Part shown: positions 35,726-44,193 of the stretch, in pieces
Layout: each line of letters begins with the position of its first letter
Position numbering within the stretch: the first letter of the stretch is position 1
Origin: an uncultured Prevotellaceae bacterium
GTDB lineage: Bacteria; Bacteroidota; Bacteroidia; Bacteroidales; Muribaculaceae
Length of the DNA: 64,000 bases
Assembly (NCBI GenBank): GCA_900316835.1
Contig: ONEL01000008.1
Location: 18,588-82,587, forward strand
Reading direction: 5' to 3'
Translations under genes and position numbers: made by a program
Notes under the pieces: generated by a model
The model's database searches: none
What the model was told of the DNA's origin: nothing
The model's input: only the letters and a program-made list of their open reading frames with translations

Positions 35726-35756
35726 TTTGTATTCACAAAAAATGTGTGTAACTTTG
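35726..35756 (+). promoter_or_regulatory. Sigma-ABfr type promoter of tgt-lptG
   Basis: TTTG (35726-35729), a 19-bp spacer and TAACTTTG (35749-35756) match the consensus, 22 bp before the tgt ATG. Confidence 0.75.
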
Positions 35757-35778
35757 CAGGCTGAATAATAAAGACTAT

Positions 35779-36909
35779 ATGGACTACAAAGTAGTAGCTA
35801 CTAACAACGACACTAAAGCTCGTGCTGGTGTGATAACTACCGGCCACGGCGATATATTGACTCCCATCTTCATGCCAGTGGGCACCGTGGGGAGCGTTAA
35901 AGCTGTGCACATGAGTGAGTTGAAGGATGATATCAAGGCTCAAATTATCCTTGGTAACACTTATCATCTCTATCTTCGTCCAGGCATGGACATCATTGAG
36001 CGGGCTGGTGGATTGCACAAGTTCAACAGTTGGGATCGTCCCATCCTCACCGACAGCGGTGGCTTTCAAGTGTTCTCGCTCAGCGAGAACCGCAAGCTGC
36101 GCGAGGAGGGAGTGACTTTCCGAAGCCACATCGATGGCTCAAAACACCTGTTCACTCCCGAGAAGGTGGTCGATATCCAGCGTAGTATAGGTAGCGACAT
36201 CATGATGGCGCTTGACGAGTGCCCTCCTGGTACTAGCGACTTTAGATATGCCGAGAAGTCGCTACGTCTCACGCAGCGATGGCTCGAGCGCGGATGGAAA
36301 CACTTTAATGAGACGGTGCCTCGTTACGGTCATAGCCAAGCATTCTTTCCCATTGTGCAAGGATGCACCTTCGAGGACCTGCGGCGTGATGCCGCCAAGC
36401 ATGTTGCCGACCTGGGTGCCGAGGGTAATGCCATTGGTGGCCTGGCGGTGGGCGAACCTGTGGAGGTGATGTATGACATGATTGAGGTGGTGAACGAGAT
36501 CTTGCCGCACGACAAGCCACGTTACCTGATGGGGGTGGGAACGCCAGCCAACATTCTTGAGGCTATTGACCGTGGTGTGGACATGATGGACTGCGTGATG
36601 CCTACCCGCAACGGACGCAATGGCATGCTCTTTACCAAGCACGGCATCATGAACATGCGCAACAAGAAGTGGGCCGACGATTTCTCGCCGCTGCAGGAAG
36701 ATGGCGCCTCGATTGTGGATCGCATCTATAGCAAAGCCTATGTGCGACACTTGTTCATTGCTCAAGAGTTGCTTGCCATGCAAATTGCCAGCATCCACAA
36801 CCTGGCATTCTACTTGTGGCTCGTTACCGAGGCCCGCAACCACATCATTGCCGGCGACTTTAAGAGCTGGAAAACAACAATGGTTCAAAACGTGACACGA
36901 AGGCTTTAA
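35779..36909 (+). CDS. tgt: Queuine/preQ1 tRNA-guanine transglycosylase
   Basis: The 376-residue protein matches bacterial Tgt: LTDSGGFQVFSL with a catalytic-site aspartate (about 94-105), the GGLAVGEP loop (about 218-225) and MPTRNGRNGMLF near residue 273. It swaps guanine 34 for preQ1 in tRNAs with GUN anticodons. The zinc site present in E. coli Tgt (CxCxxC ahead of YSRAYLHHL) is missing: the aligned stretch reads DGASIVDRIYSKAYVRHL with no cysteine. I recall the same absence in Bacteroides Tgt, so it is probably a lineage trait. lptG follows after 18 bp. Confidence 0.94.
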   Translation: MDYKVVATNNDTKARAGVITTGHGDILTPIFMPVGTVGSVKAVHMSELKDDIKAQIILGNTYHLYLRPGMDIIERAGGLHKFNSWDRPILTDSGGFQVFSLSENRKLREEGVTFRSHIDGSKHLFTPEKVVDIQRSIGSDIMMALDECPPGTSDFRYAEKSLRLTQRWLERGWKHFNETVPRYGHSQAFFPIVQGCTFEDLRRDAAKHVADLGAEGNAIGGLAVGEPVEVMYDMIEVVNEILPHDKPRYLMGVGTPANILEAIDRGVDMMDCVMPTRNGRNGMLFTKHGIMNMRNKKWADDFSPLQEDGASIVDRIYSKAYVRHLFIAQELLAMQIASIHNLAFYLWLVTEARNHIIAGDFKSWKTTMVQNVTRRL

Positions 36910-36927
36910 CTCTGCTGGGTTAGATAG

Positions 36928-38244
36928 ATGGGGCTGATAAGACGAAATAAGAAAGGGTCCGATTCCATTATTCAGAACACTGATAAATGGGAAATGGTAA
37001 ATGAGGGTGTGAACAACACACGCTCAGATATTGATTTTACCAAGATTGATATACCTCAAGCCGACTCTCACAACATGCAAGAAGAGGCTACAGCGCTTGC
37101 TCCCGAAGCACCGTCAGCTCTCCCCGAAAAATCACCTGCAGTGAAGGATGAAGAAAAAAAACTGAGCAAGCCCTGGATAAAGCATTTCGATGCTTATATC
37201 ATGAAAAAGTTCCTGGGCACTTTTTTCTTTGCTATTATATTATTACTGGCTGTGGTTATCATCTTTGACATTAACGAGAAACTTGATGCCATGCTCACCG
37301 CGCCTCTCAAGGAAACGGTGTTTAAGTATTTCTGGAATTTCTTGCCTTATTTTGCTAATCAGTTTGCTCCGCTATTTGTTTTCATCTCGGTGATTTTCTT
37401 CACCTCTAAGTTAGCCGACCACAGCGAGATAATAGCCATGATGTCGAGTGGCATCAGTTTCAAGCGACTCATGGTGCCTTACCTGCTCAGTGCTACTATC
37501 ATTGCCGCAGGCACTCTGCTGCTTGCCCTCTATGTGATTCCTCCAGCTAATATCAAGCGCATAGAGTATACTAACCAGTGGGTAAAAAACAAGCGTGTGG
37601 ACTTTGGCGACAACATCCAGTTGCAAATCAAGCCTGGTGTGATGGCCTACATGTCGCGCTACGACAACACTACCAAGCGAGGCTTCCGCTTCACTATGGA
37701 GCAGTTTGATGGTAATAAACTTGTGTCGCGACTCACCGCTAAGGACGTGAAATATGATACACTGGGGCGGTGGGAACTCAACGATTACGGCATTAGAAAA
37801 TTTAATGGCCTCAAGGAAACTTACACTAAAGGCATGCAGATGGACACGATGCTTGATGTGGAACCTCGCGACTTCTTAATCTCCAAGAACGACCAGGAAA
37901 TGCTCACCTCACCCGAGTTGCGACACTATATCAACAAGCAAAAGAAGCGCGGTGTAGCCAATTTGCAACAGTTTGAATTAGAATATGAGAAGCGGTTTGC
38001 CATGACAGCTGCGGCATTCATCCTCACCGTGATAGGCTTGTCGCTCTCGTCGCGCAAGGTGCGTGGTGGAATGGGACTGAACATCGGGATTGGTCTGATG
38101 CTGAGTTTTTCCTATATCCTGTTCATGACCGTTACTCAAACCTTCGCCATCAGTGGTTACACATCACCACGCTTGGCGATGTGGATACCTAATATTATCT
38201 ACACAATAATAGCAATCATCCTCTACCGCCATGCGGCTAAGTAA
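36928..38244 (+). CDS. lptG: LptF/LptG-family LPS export permease
   Basis: The 438-residue protein has the YjgP/YjgQ layout: helix 1 in KKFLGTFFFAIILLLAVVII (about 93-112), further helices near 135-155 and 175-210, a long beta-jellyroll periplasmic domain (about 215-330) and two or three C-terminal helices. The LptB2FG complex extracts lipopolysaccharide from the inner membrane. F versus G cannot be decided with confidence. The reading frame extends about 80 residues ahead of the usual start, a charged and Pro/Glu-rich tail; the ATG at 36928 is the only start close to tgt, but Met23 or Met50 could be used. Confidence 0.82.
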   Translation: MGLIRRNKKGSDSIIQNTDKWEMVNEGVNNTRSDIDFTKIDIPQADSHNMQEEATALAPEAPSALPEKSPAVKDEEKKLSKPWIKHFDAYIMKKFLGTFFFAIILLLAVVIIFDINEKLDAMLTAPLKETVFKYFWNFLPYFANQFAPLFVFISVIFFTSKLADHSEIIAMMSSGISFKRLMVPYLLSATIIAAGTLLLALYVIPPANIKRIEYTNQWVKNKRVDFGDNIQLQIKPGVMAYMSRYDNTTKRGFRFTMEQFDGNKLVSRLTAKDVKYDTLGRWELNDYGIRKFNGLKETYTKGMQMDTMLDVEPRDFLISKNDQEMLTSPELRHYINKQKKRGVANLQQFELEYEKRFAMTAAAFILTVIGLSLSSRKVRGGMGLNIGIGLMLSFSYILFMTVTQTFAISGYTSPRLAMWIPNIIYTIIAIILYRHAAK

Positions 38245-38285
38245 AGGATGAATGGTTGTTATCTAAATTATTTCCGTAAAAATAA

Positions 38286-38999
38286 TTAAAGCTCTATTGC
38301 GGCTTCCAGGGCCAAGCGCATCATGGTGCGGAAGGATGTTTGGCGCTCCTCGGGCGTCGTTTCCTCAGCACTCACGAGCGAGTCGCTAATGGTGAGCAGG
38401 CATGCGGCGCGTTTTCCCAGTGTATTGGCATTCTGAAACAGTGCGAAACTTTCCATCTCAACACAGTCAACGCCTGTGGTCTCACGCATTTCCTGCCAGG
38501 TGATGGCACTGGGTCCACCATAGAACACATCGCTTGAGTATACTTTCACCGCAGTGCACTTGATGTTCAATTCCTGAGCTTTTCGCATGATGGTTTTGTT
38601 AATGTCGGCACTTGGGAATAACTCTTTGCTGGCATTGTGGTCATGAACCATAGCATAGCTCGAGAGACTGTAGGCGCTATTAGCGAGAACCACGTCGTGC
38701 AAGTTTAAGTTTGCGTTATAGCTTCCTGCCGAGCCTATGCGGATAATGTTCTCCACGCCATAGAATTTATAAAGCTCATGGCTGTAAATGCCTATGCTTG
38801 GCATTCCCATGCCACTTGCCATTACCGACACGGGCTTGCCTTTGTAGGTCCCGGTGAAGGCAAGCATGTTTCTTACGTTATTCACAAGCTCGGGCGACTC
38901 AAGAAAAGTCTCGGCGATAAATTTAGCTCTCAGTGGGTCACCAGGCATGAGTACGGTCTTGGCAAAGGCGCCCTCGGGAGCGTTGATGTGAGGTGTCAT
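38286..38999 (-). CDS. deoD: Purine-nucleoside phosphorylase, hexameric DeoD type
   Basis: The 237-residue protein matches DeoD: GAFAKTVLMPGDPLRAKFIA at the start, the phosphate-binding RIGSAGSY (about 88-95), and the purine-binding VEMESFALF (about 180-188) followed by LLTISDSL with the catalytic aspartate. It phosphorolyses purine (deoxy)nucleosides. It is unrelated in detail to the trimeric enzyme at 7373, so the cell has both kinds, which differ in base preference in other bacteria. It is followed by no same-strand gene and lies 32 bp after the transglycosylase gene. Confidence 0.94.
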   Translation of the reverse strand: MTPHINAPEGAFAKTVLMPGDPLRAKFIAETFLESPELVNNVRNMLAFTGTYKGKPVSVMASGMGMPSIGIYSHELYKFYGVENIIRIGSAGSYNANLNLHDVVLANSAYSLSSYAMVHDHNASKELFPSADINKTIMRKAQELNIKCTAVKVYSSDVFYGGPSAITWQEMRETTGVDCVEMESFALFQNANTLGKRAACLLTISDSLVSAEETTPEERQTSFRTMMRLALEAAIEL

Positions 39000-39031
39000 A
39001 GGAGAGTATATTTTAGAGTTTAATTAAATGA

Positions 39032-40525
39032 TTATTTCTTGTTTTTGGCTTTTTGTTTCGCCTCGTAGGCGCGGAACACTCGGTAAGCGTTCTCCACTTG
39101 GCGCACATAATTTAACGTCTCGGTACCGCGACAGTAGCCAAAACTGCACACGGGGTCGTTATAGAACTCGGGGCGCATCTTCCACAAGATGGCTTCTTCA
39201 ACATTAGAATACCACACTTGTGGCTTCTTGCCATATTTCTGTGCTAGCTTCATAGCATCGGTCACATGGCCCACGCCGGCATTATAGGCGGCGAGCGTGA
39301 ACCTGAGGCGCTCGGCACGATTGGAGATATAGCTCTGGAAAAACTTGTCGGTCTTCGAGATAACAAGGCTGGCGATGTAAACACTCTTCTCGGGGTCGCT
39401 CAAGGATTCCTCGCTAAAGCCATTGCCTCGAGCTGTGCCTGGCATTACTTGCATTAAACCTCGAGCTCCTGCCCACGACACGGCATTGGGGTTGAAATTT
39501 GACTCTACATAGCCAATGGCAGCAAGCACGGTCCATTCCACACCTGCTGTGGCGGCATATTTCTTAAACAAGCGGTCGTAGGCCGAGATGTCGCCATCGC
39601 CACGACGATAAATCTTGGAATAGTCTACATCACCTGCATTGTTCTTTGCCATCTCAATGATTGTCGACACCGAGTCGCTGAGGGCCTTCATCGAGTCGAG
39701 GTGATGCTTGTTCATGGCAAAATAGCGCTCTCGCACCTGGCGTGCGGTGGCTATGGTGCTGTTGGCATTAGCCCACACATTGATGGTGTCGGCAAGCCAT
39801 TTCCAGTCTTTGCCCACTGCCCACGAGGCACGCTGTGGAAATCCCACCTTGAGGCTAATGTTTATGCTGTCGTTATAGGTCTTGTTAATCTCAGCAATAT
39901 CACTATCGACGATTGTTAATGGCAGCCTGCCACTTGCCACCATGCTGATTAGGTCATCGCTAATGAGCGAGTCGTTGTCGATAGCGTGAATCTTGATGCC
40001 ACCACCTATCTCGCTATCAAGATTACGCAAGCGGGCTTCGTAGCTTGAACCGTGGATGACATACACGTCACGCCCTATGAGCTGGGTCACGTTGGTCAGC
40101 GTGTCTTTAGTTTGTGGTTGAACGAGCACCTGGTATTTCACATTTTGCTCTCCGCAGTGTATCACTTGTTGCTTGTACTCGGCGGTCATGGGAATTTCAT
40201 AGGCTGCCACATGCACCTTGTTGTTCTCTAAGTAGCTTATTAGCTCCTTCATGCTAGTGGCTACGTGAAATTTTACTCCCATCTTGTTCTCGCGGGCAAA
40301 GGCTTTAATTCTCTCGTAGTCATAGCCCAGAGTGTCGCCCTTGAGAATGAAAAAACTACTTGGGCTATAGATGGTGCCAACCACCAGCGTGTCGGGGAAA
40401 TCATGTTGCACTGCGATGCTAGGGAGCGAGTCGCTTTTACTGGCTGTGTTCTCGCTTGTGGTGTTGCTACATGATGCTATGCCTAGCACAATGAGCAAGA
40501 ATAGAATGTTTTTCAAGAAATTCAT
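39032..40525 (-). CDS. MltF-like lytic murein transglycosylase lipoprotein
   Basis: The 497-residue product from the ATG at 40525 has a lipoprotein signal with Cys19 in GIASCSN. Residues about 45-270 form a bacterial solute-binding (SBP_bac_3-like) domain. Residues about 320-450 are an SLT/goose-lysozyme-like domain with the catalytic glutamate in GYVESNFNPNAVSWAGARGL and LAAYNAGVGHV. MltF-type enzymes cut the glycan strand of peptidoglycan from the outer-membrane inner face, forming anhydromuramic ends. The TTG two codons upstream is not needed. cdsA precedes it by 11 bp on the same strand, suggesting an envelope operon cdsA-mltF-(deoD). Confidence 0.9.
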   Translation of the reverse strand: MNFLKNILFLLIVLGIASCSNTTSENTASKSDSLPSIAVQHDFPDTLVVGTIYSPSSFFILKGDTLGYDYERIKAFARENKMGVKFHVATSMKELISYLENNKVHVAAYEIPMTAEYKQQVIHCGEQNVKYQVLVQPQTKDTLTNVTQLIGRDVYVIHGSSYEARLRNLDSEIGGGIKIHAIDNDSLISDDLISMVASGRLPLTIVDSDIAEINKTYNDSINISLKVGFPQRASWAVGKDWKWLADTINVWANANSTIATARQVRERYFAMNKHHLDSMKALSDSVSTIIEMAKNNAGDVDYSKIYRRGDGDISAYDRLFKKYAATAGVEWTVLAAIGYVESNFNPNAVSWAGARGLMQVMPGTARGNGFSEESLSDPEKSVYIASLVISKTDKFFQSYISNRAERLRFTLAAYNAGVGHVTDAMKLAQKYGKKPQVWYSNVEEAILWKMRPEFYNDPVCSFGYCRGTETLNYVRQVENAYRVFRAYEAKQKAKNKK

Positions 40526-40536
40526 AGCCAAGACGC

Positions 40537-41394
40537 TTAAAATAACTTGTGAATAATCTCAACAAACTCAAGAACTACAAAAATTGCGGGAACCACAAAG
40601 AGCAGGCTGTCGATGCGGTCGAGAATGCCTCCATGCCCTGGAATTATGTTTCCCGAATCTTTCACGCCTGCCGTGCGCTTGAGCAACGATTCAAACAGGT
40701 CGCCCAAGGTGGCGGCAACCACCGCGGTGATGCCCATCACTATCCAGGTGTCGATGCTCAGCGCTTGAGGGTTGAAAAAGGTGTTGAGTGCGGGAATACA
40801 AGATATTGCTATAGCGAAAGCGATGACAAAAACCGCTCCACCCGCAACACCCTCCCACGACTTCTTGGGGCTGATGCGCTCAAAGAGGCGATGCTTGCCA
40901 ATGGCACATCCCACCAGGAACGCACCTGTGTCGTAGAGCCAAATGAAAATGAACACCGCCAGTGCCAACTGTGGCGAGAATTTGGCGATGAGCGCGTTGA
41001 GCATTGTCAGTGGCAGTGCCACATAAAACACCGACGCGAGTGACTGACGCACACATGCCACCGCATTGTGCTGTGGCATGTAGAGCTGAACGCTAAATCG
41101 CACCAGCAAGTAAAGAGCAATAGCAACCAACAGGAAACTACCGTCTGGAGCTATCCAGCTCAAACGGGCAGCTATAAACATGCCAATTCCCCCAGCGCAA
41201 TCTATCGCGGTAATCCACTTGTGAATGGGCTTACCGTCGTGATTAAGCAGTTTAGAAGCCTCTAGCAGGCCTAGCACAATAAAGCAAGCAAAGAGGATGT
41301 TGAAAAATGTTTTACTACTGTCCCATGTGAGCAGTGAAACCACAATCAGTATTACATAAATGCTTCCAAACAGCGCGCGTTTTACTATATTCAT
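40537..41394 (-). CDS. cdsA: Phosphatidate cytidylyltransferase
   Basis: The 285-residue membrane protein has about seven to eight helices and the CDP-alcohol-forming signature near the C terminus: RTAGVKDSGNIIPGHGGILD (about 240-259) then RIDSLLF. CdsA makes CDP-diacylglycerol, the precursor of all phospholipids, in the inner membrane. FIWLYDTGAFLVGCAIGKH marks the central helix. The 5 bp-scale spacing to the transglycosylase frame suggests co-transcription. Confidence 0.95.
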   Translation of the reverse strand: MNIVKRALFGSIYVILIVVSLLTWDSSKTFFNILFACFIVLGLLEASKLLNHDGKPIHKWITAIDCAGGIGMFIAARLSWIAPDGSFLLVAIALYLLVRFSVQLYMPQHNAVACVRQSLASVFYVALPLTMLNALIAKFSPQLALAVFIFIWLYDTGAFLVGCAIGKHRLFERISPKKSWEGVAGGAVFVIAFAIAISCIPALNTFFNPQALSIDTWIVMGITAVVAATLGDLFESLLKRTAGVKDSGNIIPGHGGILDRIDSLLFVVPAIFVVLEFVEIIHKLF

Positions 41395-41586
41395 GTCATT
41401 ATTATTTTTGTCGGGTTGAATAAAAATTATGCAAAATTACACATTTTTTTGGCGCTGTGCAAGCTCGCACCCCCTTTTTCCTAAAAGACAATCAAGGACA
41501 AATACTTAATGCATTAGATGGGATTTATTAAAGACTATTGCTAGCAATTACAATCAATTTTAATTTTAGAGCGGAACGCCTTTGAA

Positions 41587-41630
41587 ATTTTAGTGCGCAG
41601 CTCTTCAATTTCCATGCCTAGCATGGTGCA
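41587..41630 (-). repeat. 44-bp dispersed repeat, copy 1
   Basis: In reverse complement this matches 63735-63778 with about five differences: both contain CCATGC, a short centre and GCATGG, then AAATT(A/G)AAGAGCTGCGC and CTAAAAT. Confidence 0.75.
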
Positions 41631-41741
41631 ACCGAAACGGGCGAATCTGACGGAGCAAAATTGAAGCTTAGCTAAAATTTGAATTAAAAATGTTTGTAAT
41701 TGTTAGTAATTGTCTGAAAAAAAATCCCAGCAAGCACAAAG

Positions 41742-41773
41742 CTTGCACAGCCCAAAAAATATTATTAATTTTG
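41742..41773 (+). promoter_or_regulatory. Promoter of rarA
   Basis: CTTG (41742-41745), a 20-bp spacer and TAATTTTG (41766-41773), 25 bp before the rarA ATG. The -33 box lies inside the AAGCACAAAGCTTGCACAG sequence next to a repeat. Confidence 0.6.
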
Positions 41774-41797
41774 TGTGTTAAAAAATAATTAATACTT

Positions 41798-43072
41798 ATG
41801 TACGAACCATTAGCCGAGCGCATGAGGCCCAAGTCGCTCAACGATTACATAGGGCAAAAACACCTGGTGGGCGAGGGCGCGGTGATTCGCCGCATGATTG
41901 AGAGCGGTAACATCTCGTCGTTCATCTTGTGGGGACCACCGGGAGTGGGCAAGACTACGCTTGCGCGCATTATTGCCGAGCAAACTAAGGTGCCTTTCTA
42001 CACACTAAGCGCTGTGACAAGTGGTGTGAAGGAGGTGCGCGAGGTGCTTGACCGTTGCCGTGTCGACGCTAATAGTATTTTCACTACTGGGCGCCCGGTC
42101 CTTTTTATCGACGAGATTCACCGCTTCAACAAGTCGCAGCAGGACTCGCTACTGGGAGCTGTTGAGCAAGGCACAGTGACGCTCATTGGCGCCACTACCG
42201 AGAACCCGTCGTTTGAGGTGATTAGGCCGTTGCTGTCGCGCGCTCAGGTCTATGTGCTCGAACCGCTTGGCAAGGACGACCTGCTTGAGCTCCTTGACCG
42301 CGCCATCAAGACCGACCGCATCTTTCAAGGACGTGAGGTTAGGGTAGAGGAGACCGAGGCTCTAATGCGCTTTAGCGGAGGTGATGCACGCAAGCTGCTC
42401 AACATCCTCGACTTGATCTACCAGTCGCTCGACGCTCATGAGCCATTTGTCATCAACGACCAGATTGTTACCGACCGATTGCAACAAAACCCGCTTGCTT
42501 TTGATAAAAACGGGGAGATGCACTACGACATAATATCGGCTTTCATAAAATCGATTCGCGGCAGTGACCCCGATGCAGCTGTCTACTGGCTCGCAAGGCT
42601 TATAGCAGGGGGCGAAGACCCCAAATTTATTGCACGGCGCATGTGCATCAGTGCGGCCGAGGACATAGGGCTTGCTAATCCTAATGCTTTGTTGCTTGCA
42701 AATGCCACCTTCGATATAATTAACAAGATAGGGTGGCCCGAAGGGCGCATACCACTGAGTGAGTGCGCTATCTACCTCGCTACCAGCGAGAAAAGCAATA
42801 GCGCTTATCTTGCCATTGACGGGGCGCTGGCTCTCGTGAACCAAACCGGAAACCTGCCAGTGCCACTACACTTGCGCAACGCTCCCACTAAGCTCATGAA
42901 GGAACTGGGGTATGGGGCCGACTACAAGTATGCTCACGATTTTCCTGGGCATTTCGTCAAGCAGGACTTCCTGCCACAAGAAATTAAGGGGACCCAAATA
43001 TGGACTCCACAGCCTCACACCGCAGCCGAGGCAAGACTGAAAGAGCGCCAAGACCACCGCTGGCGAGAGTAG
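41798..43072 (+). CDS. rarA: Replication-associated recombination protein A
   Basis: The 424-residue AAA+ ATPase has PLAERMRPKSLNDYIGQKHL at the start, Walker A GPPGVGKTT (about 45-53), Walker B VLFIDEIHRF (about 101-110), sensor 1 LIGATTENPSFEV and the C-terminal MgsA-like tetramerisation region (KYAHDFPGHFVKQDFLP). RarA (MgsA) acts at stalled replication forks with clamp-loader-like activity. Length matches E. coli RarA within a few residues. A clear promoter precedes it. Confidence 0.96.
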   Translation: MYEPLAERMRPKSLNDYIGQKHLVGEGAVIRRMIESGNISSFILWGPPGVGKTTLARIIAEQTKVPFYTLSAVTSGVKEVREVLDRCRVDANSIFTTGRPVLFIDEIHRFNKSQQDSLLGAVEQGTVTLIGATTENPSFEVIRPLLSRAQVYVLEPLGKDDLLELLDRAIKTDRIFQGREVRVEETEALMRFSGGDARKLLNILDLIYQSLDAHEPFVINDQIVTDRLQQNPLAFDKNGEMHYDIISAFIKSIRGSDPDAAVYWLARLIAGGEDPKFIARRMCISAAEDIGLANPNALLLANATFDIINKIGWPEGRIPLSECAIYLATSEKSNSAYLAIDGALALVNQTGNLPVPLHLRNAPTKLMKELGYGADYKYAHDFPGHFVKQDFLPQEIKGTQIWTPQPHTAAEARLKERQDHRWRE

Positions 43073-43089
43073 TGCGGGTAACATTTATA

Positions 43090-43137
43090 AAAAAAGCAAC
43101 TGGTGCCGCTCCTTTTTTTTACAAGAGGCGGCACCAG
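43090..43137 (-). terminator. Terminator of the small secreted protein/thioredoxin unit
   Basis: CTGGTGCCGC (43100-43109) and GCGGCACCAG (43128-43137) form a 10-bp stem. Read on the minus strand it is followed by TTGCTTTTTTT, so it terminates leftward transcription; it may also slow rarA transcription from the other side. Confidence 0.75.
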
Positions 43138-43173
43138 CGCGTGTAGAGCAAAATGCTGTGAGTGTGAAGGTGA

Positions 43174-43698
43174 CTAGCGTTTAAAATAGATGTCAATGTA
43201 GTCGGCGCAGTTGTCGACTGGATTTGATATCTCTTGCATTCGCCAGTACTTGCGTTTTTCTTTTGTTACAAAGTTGTATGTTCCGCTACGCAGCACTTCC
43301 TGGCCATTGTTGATGTGATACACTTTGGTGCGAATTTCACCAGTGAAAACCAGGTGGTCAGCATCCACAATTTCTATAGTTCCGTCAAGCTTCACGTAGT
43401 CGTCATTGTCAATGTTGCCTTGCTCAACGTCCTTGGTGCACTTGCGTGCCAGTTGCTCACCACGGCACGAGAAAGTGCCGTCGGCTTCTTTCTTGATTTC
43501 TACAGAGCCAAAGCTCTCCCACGAAATCCACTGCAGTGAGAGCATGTGTTTACCCACCACTTTGCGTTCAAGCGCGGTGAGTCCCGATAGGTTCTCGGTT
43601 TTAGCTTTCTTGCGTGTTGTTTTTTTCTTCGCCTCCATTGTGAAAGGCACACTGGCAATAAGCGCAATAGCAATTAATGCTAGGATGATTCTTTTCAT
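43174..43698 (-). CDS. Secreted protein of unknown function
   Basis: The 174-residue protein has a signal peptide (IILALIAIALIASVPFTMEA) followed by a lysine-rich stretch (KKKTTRKKAK) and a compact domain with IKKEADGTFSCRGEQLA, LDGTIEIVDADHLVFTGEI and CADYIDIYFK. I do not recognise the family; it looks like a small beta-barrel or lipocalin-like fold with possible disulphides (three cysteines). It lies 8 bp after the exported thioredoxin-like gene on the same strand, so the two are likely an operon and the thioredoxin could act on it (inference). Confidence 0.75.
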   Translation of the reverse strand: MKRIILALIAIALIASVPFTMEAKKKTTRKKAKTENLSGLTALERKVVGKHMLSLQWISWESFGSVEIKKEADGTFSCRGEQLARKCTKDVEQGNIDNDDYVKLDGTIEIVDADHLVFTGEIRTKVYHINNGQEVLRSGTYNFVTKEKRKYWRMQEISNPVDNCADYIDIYFKR

Positions 43699-43706
43699 AA
43701 GTCACT

Positions 43707-44105
43707 TTATTTTAACATGTTATCAACAAAAACTTTCATCTCTTCCTTAGTGATAAGGCCTATAGATTCTTGTGGATCCTCATTTGGCGACTTGACGAAA
43801 ATAACATAAGGGATGCTTTGAATTTCAAGGGCCTTAGCAAGCTCCTTGTTCTTGTCAACATCGATGCTATAGAAGTCAACTTTTCCTGCATATTCTTTTG
43901 CCAGTTCCTCAAGGATGGGGGCAAGCTGGCGACATGGACCACACCATGTGGCATTAAAATCGACGACTGCCGGGCGGGCAAGGGTCTCACCAGCAAAAAG
44001 CTCCATAAATTTCTTTTGGTCAATCACTTTCACAGTTGCCTCTTGGGCACTTGCAATGCCACACATGGTGAGCATTGCTACAACGATTAATAATGCTTTT
44101 TTCAT
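43707..44105 (-). CDS. Exported thioredoxin-like protein
   Basis: The 132-residue protein has a signal peptide (MKKALLIVVAMLTMCGIASA) and a thioredoxin fold with the redox motif WCGPC (in FNATWCGPCRQLAP, residues about 49-62), the cis-proline segment IQSIPYVIF and FYSIDVDKNKELA. It should work in the periplasm as a disulphide oxidoreductase. It precedes the small secreted protein by 8 bp. Classical cytoplasmic TrxA lacks the signal, so no trxA symbol is given. Confidence 0.93.
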   Translation of the reverse strand: MKKALLIVVAMLTMCGIASAQEATVKVIDQKKFMELFAGETLARPAVVDFNATWCGPCRQLAPILEELAKEYAGKVDFYSIDVDKNKELAKALEIQSIPYVIFVKSPNEDPQESIGLITKEEMKVFVDNMLK

Positions 44106-44193
44106 AAATAGCTCTAATGATTTTATTTTAATTCAGTATTTTTATTTAGGATTAAAAAAATGGCATGTGGTTTAATTGGGAATGCAACATTTT

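Larger units (their letters stand above)
41395..41797. other. Intergenic repeats and the rarA promoter
   Basis: No gene is seen. An inverted partial copy of the ~158-bp repeat unit lies at 41473-41530 (AAAGACAATCAAGGAC and GGGATTTATTA). A dispersed repeat shared with the right end of the window is at 41587-41630. A direct partial unit copy is at 41691-41727. The rarA promoter follows. Confidence 0.6.

Noticed and set aside
43174..44105. Toxin-antitoxin pair
   Set aside because: Both proteins have signal peptides and one is a thioredoxin with WCGPC, so an exported redox unit fits better.
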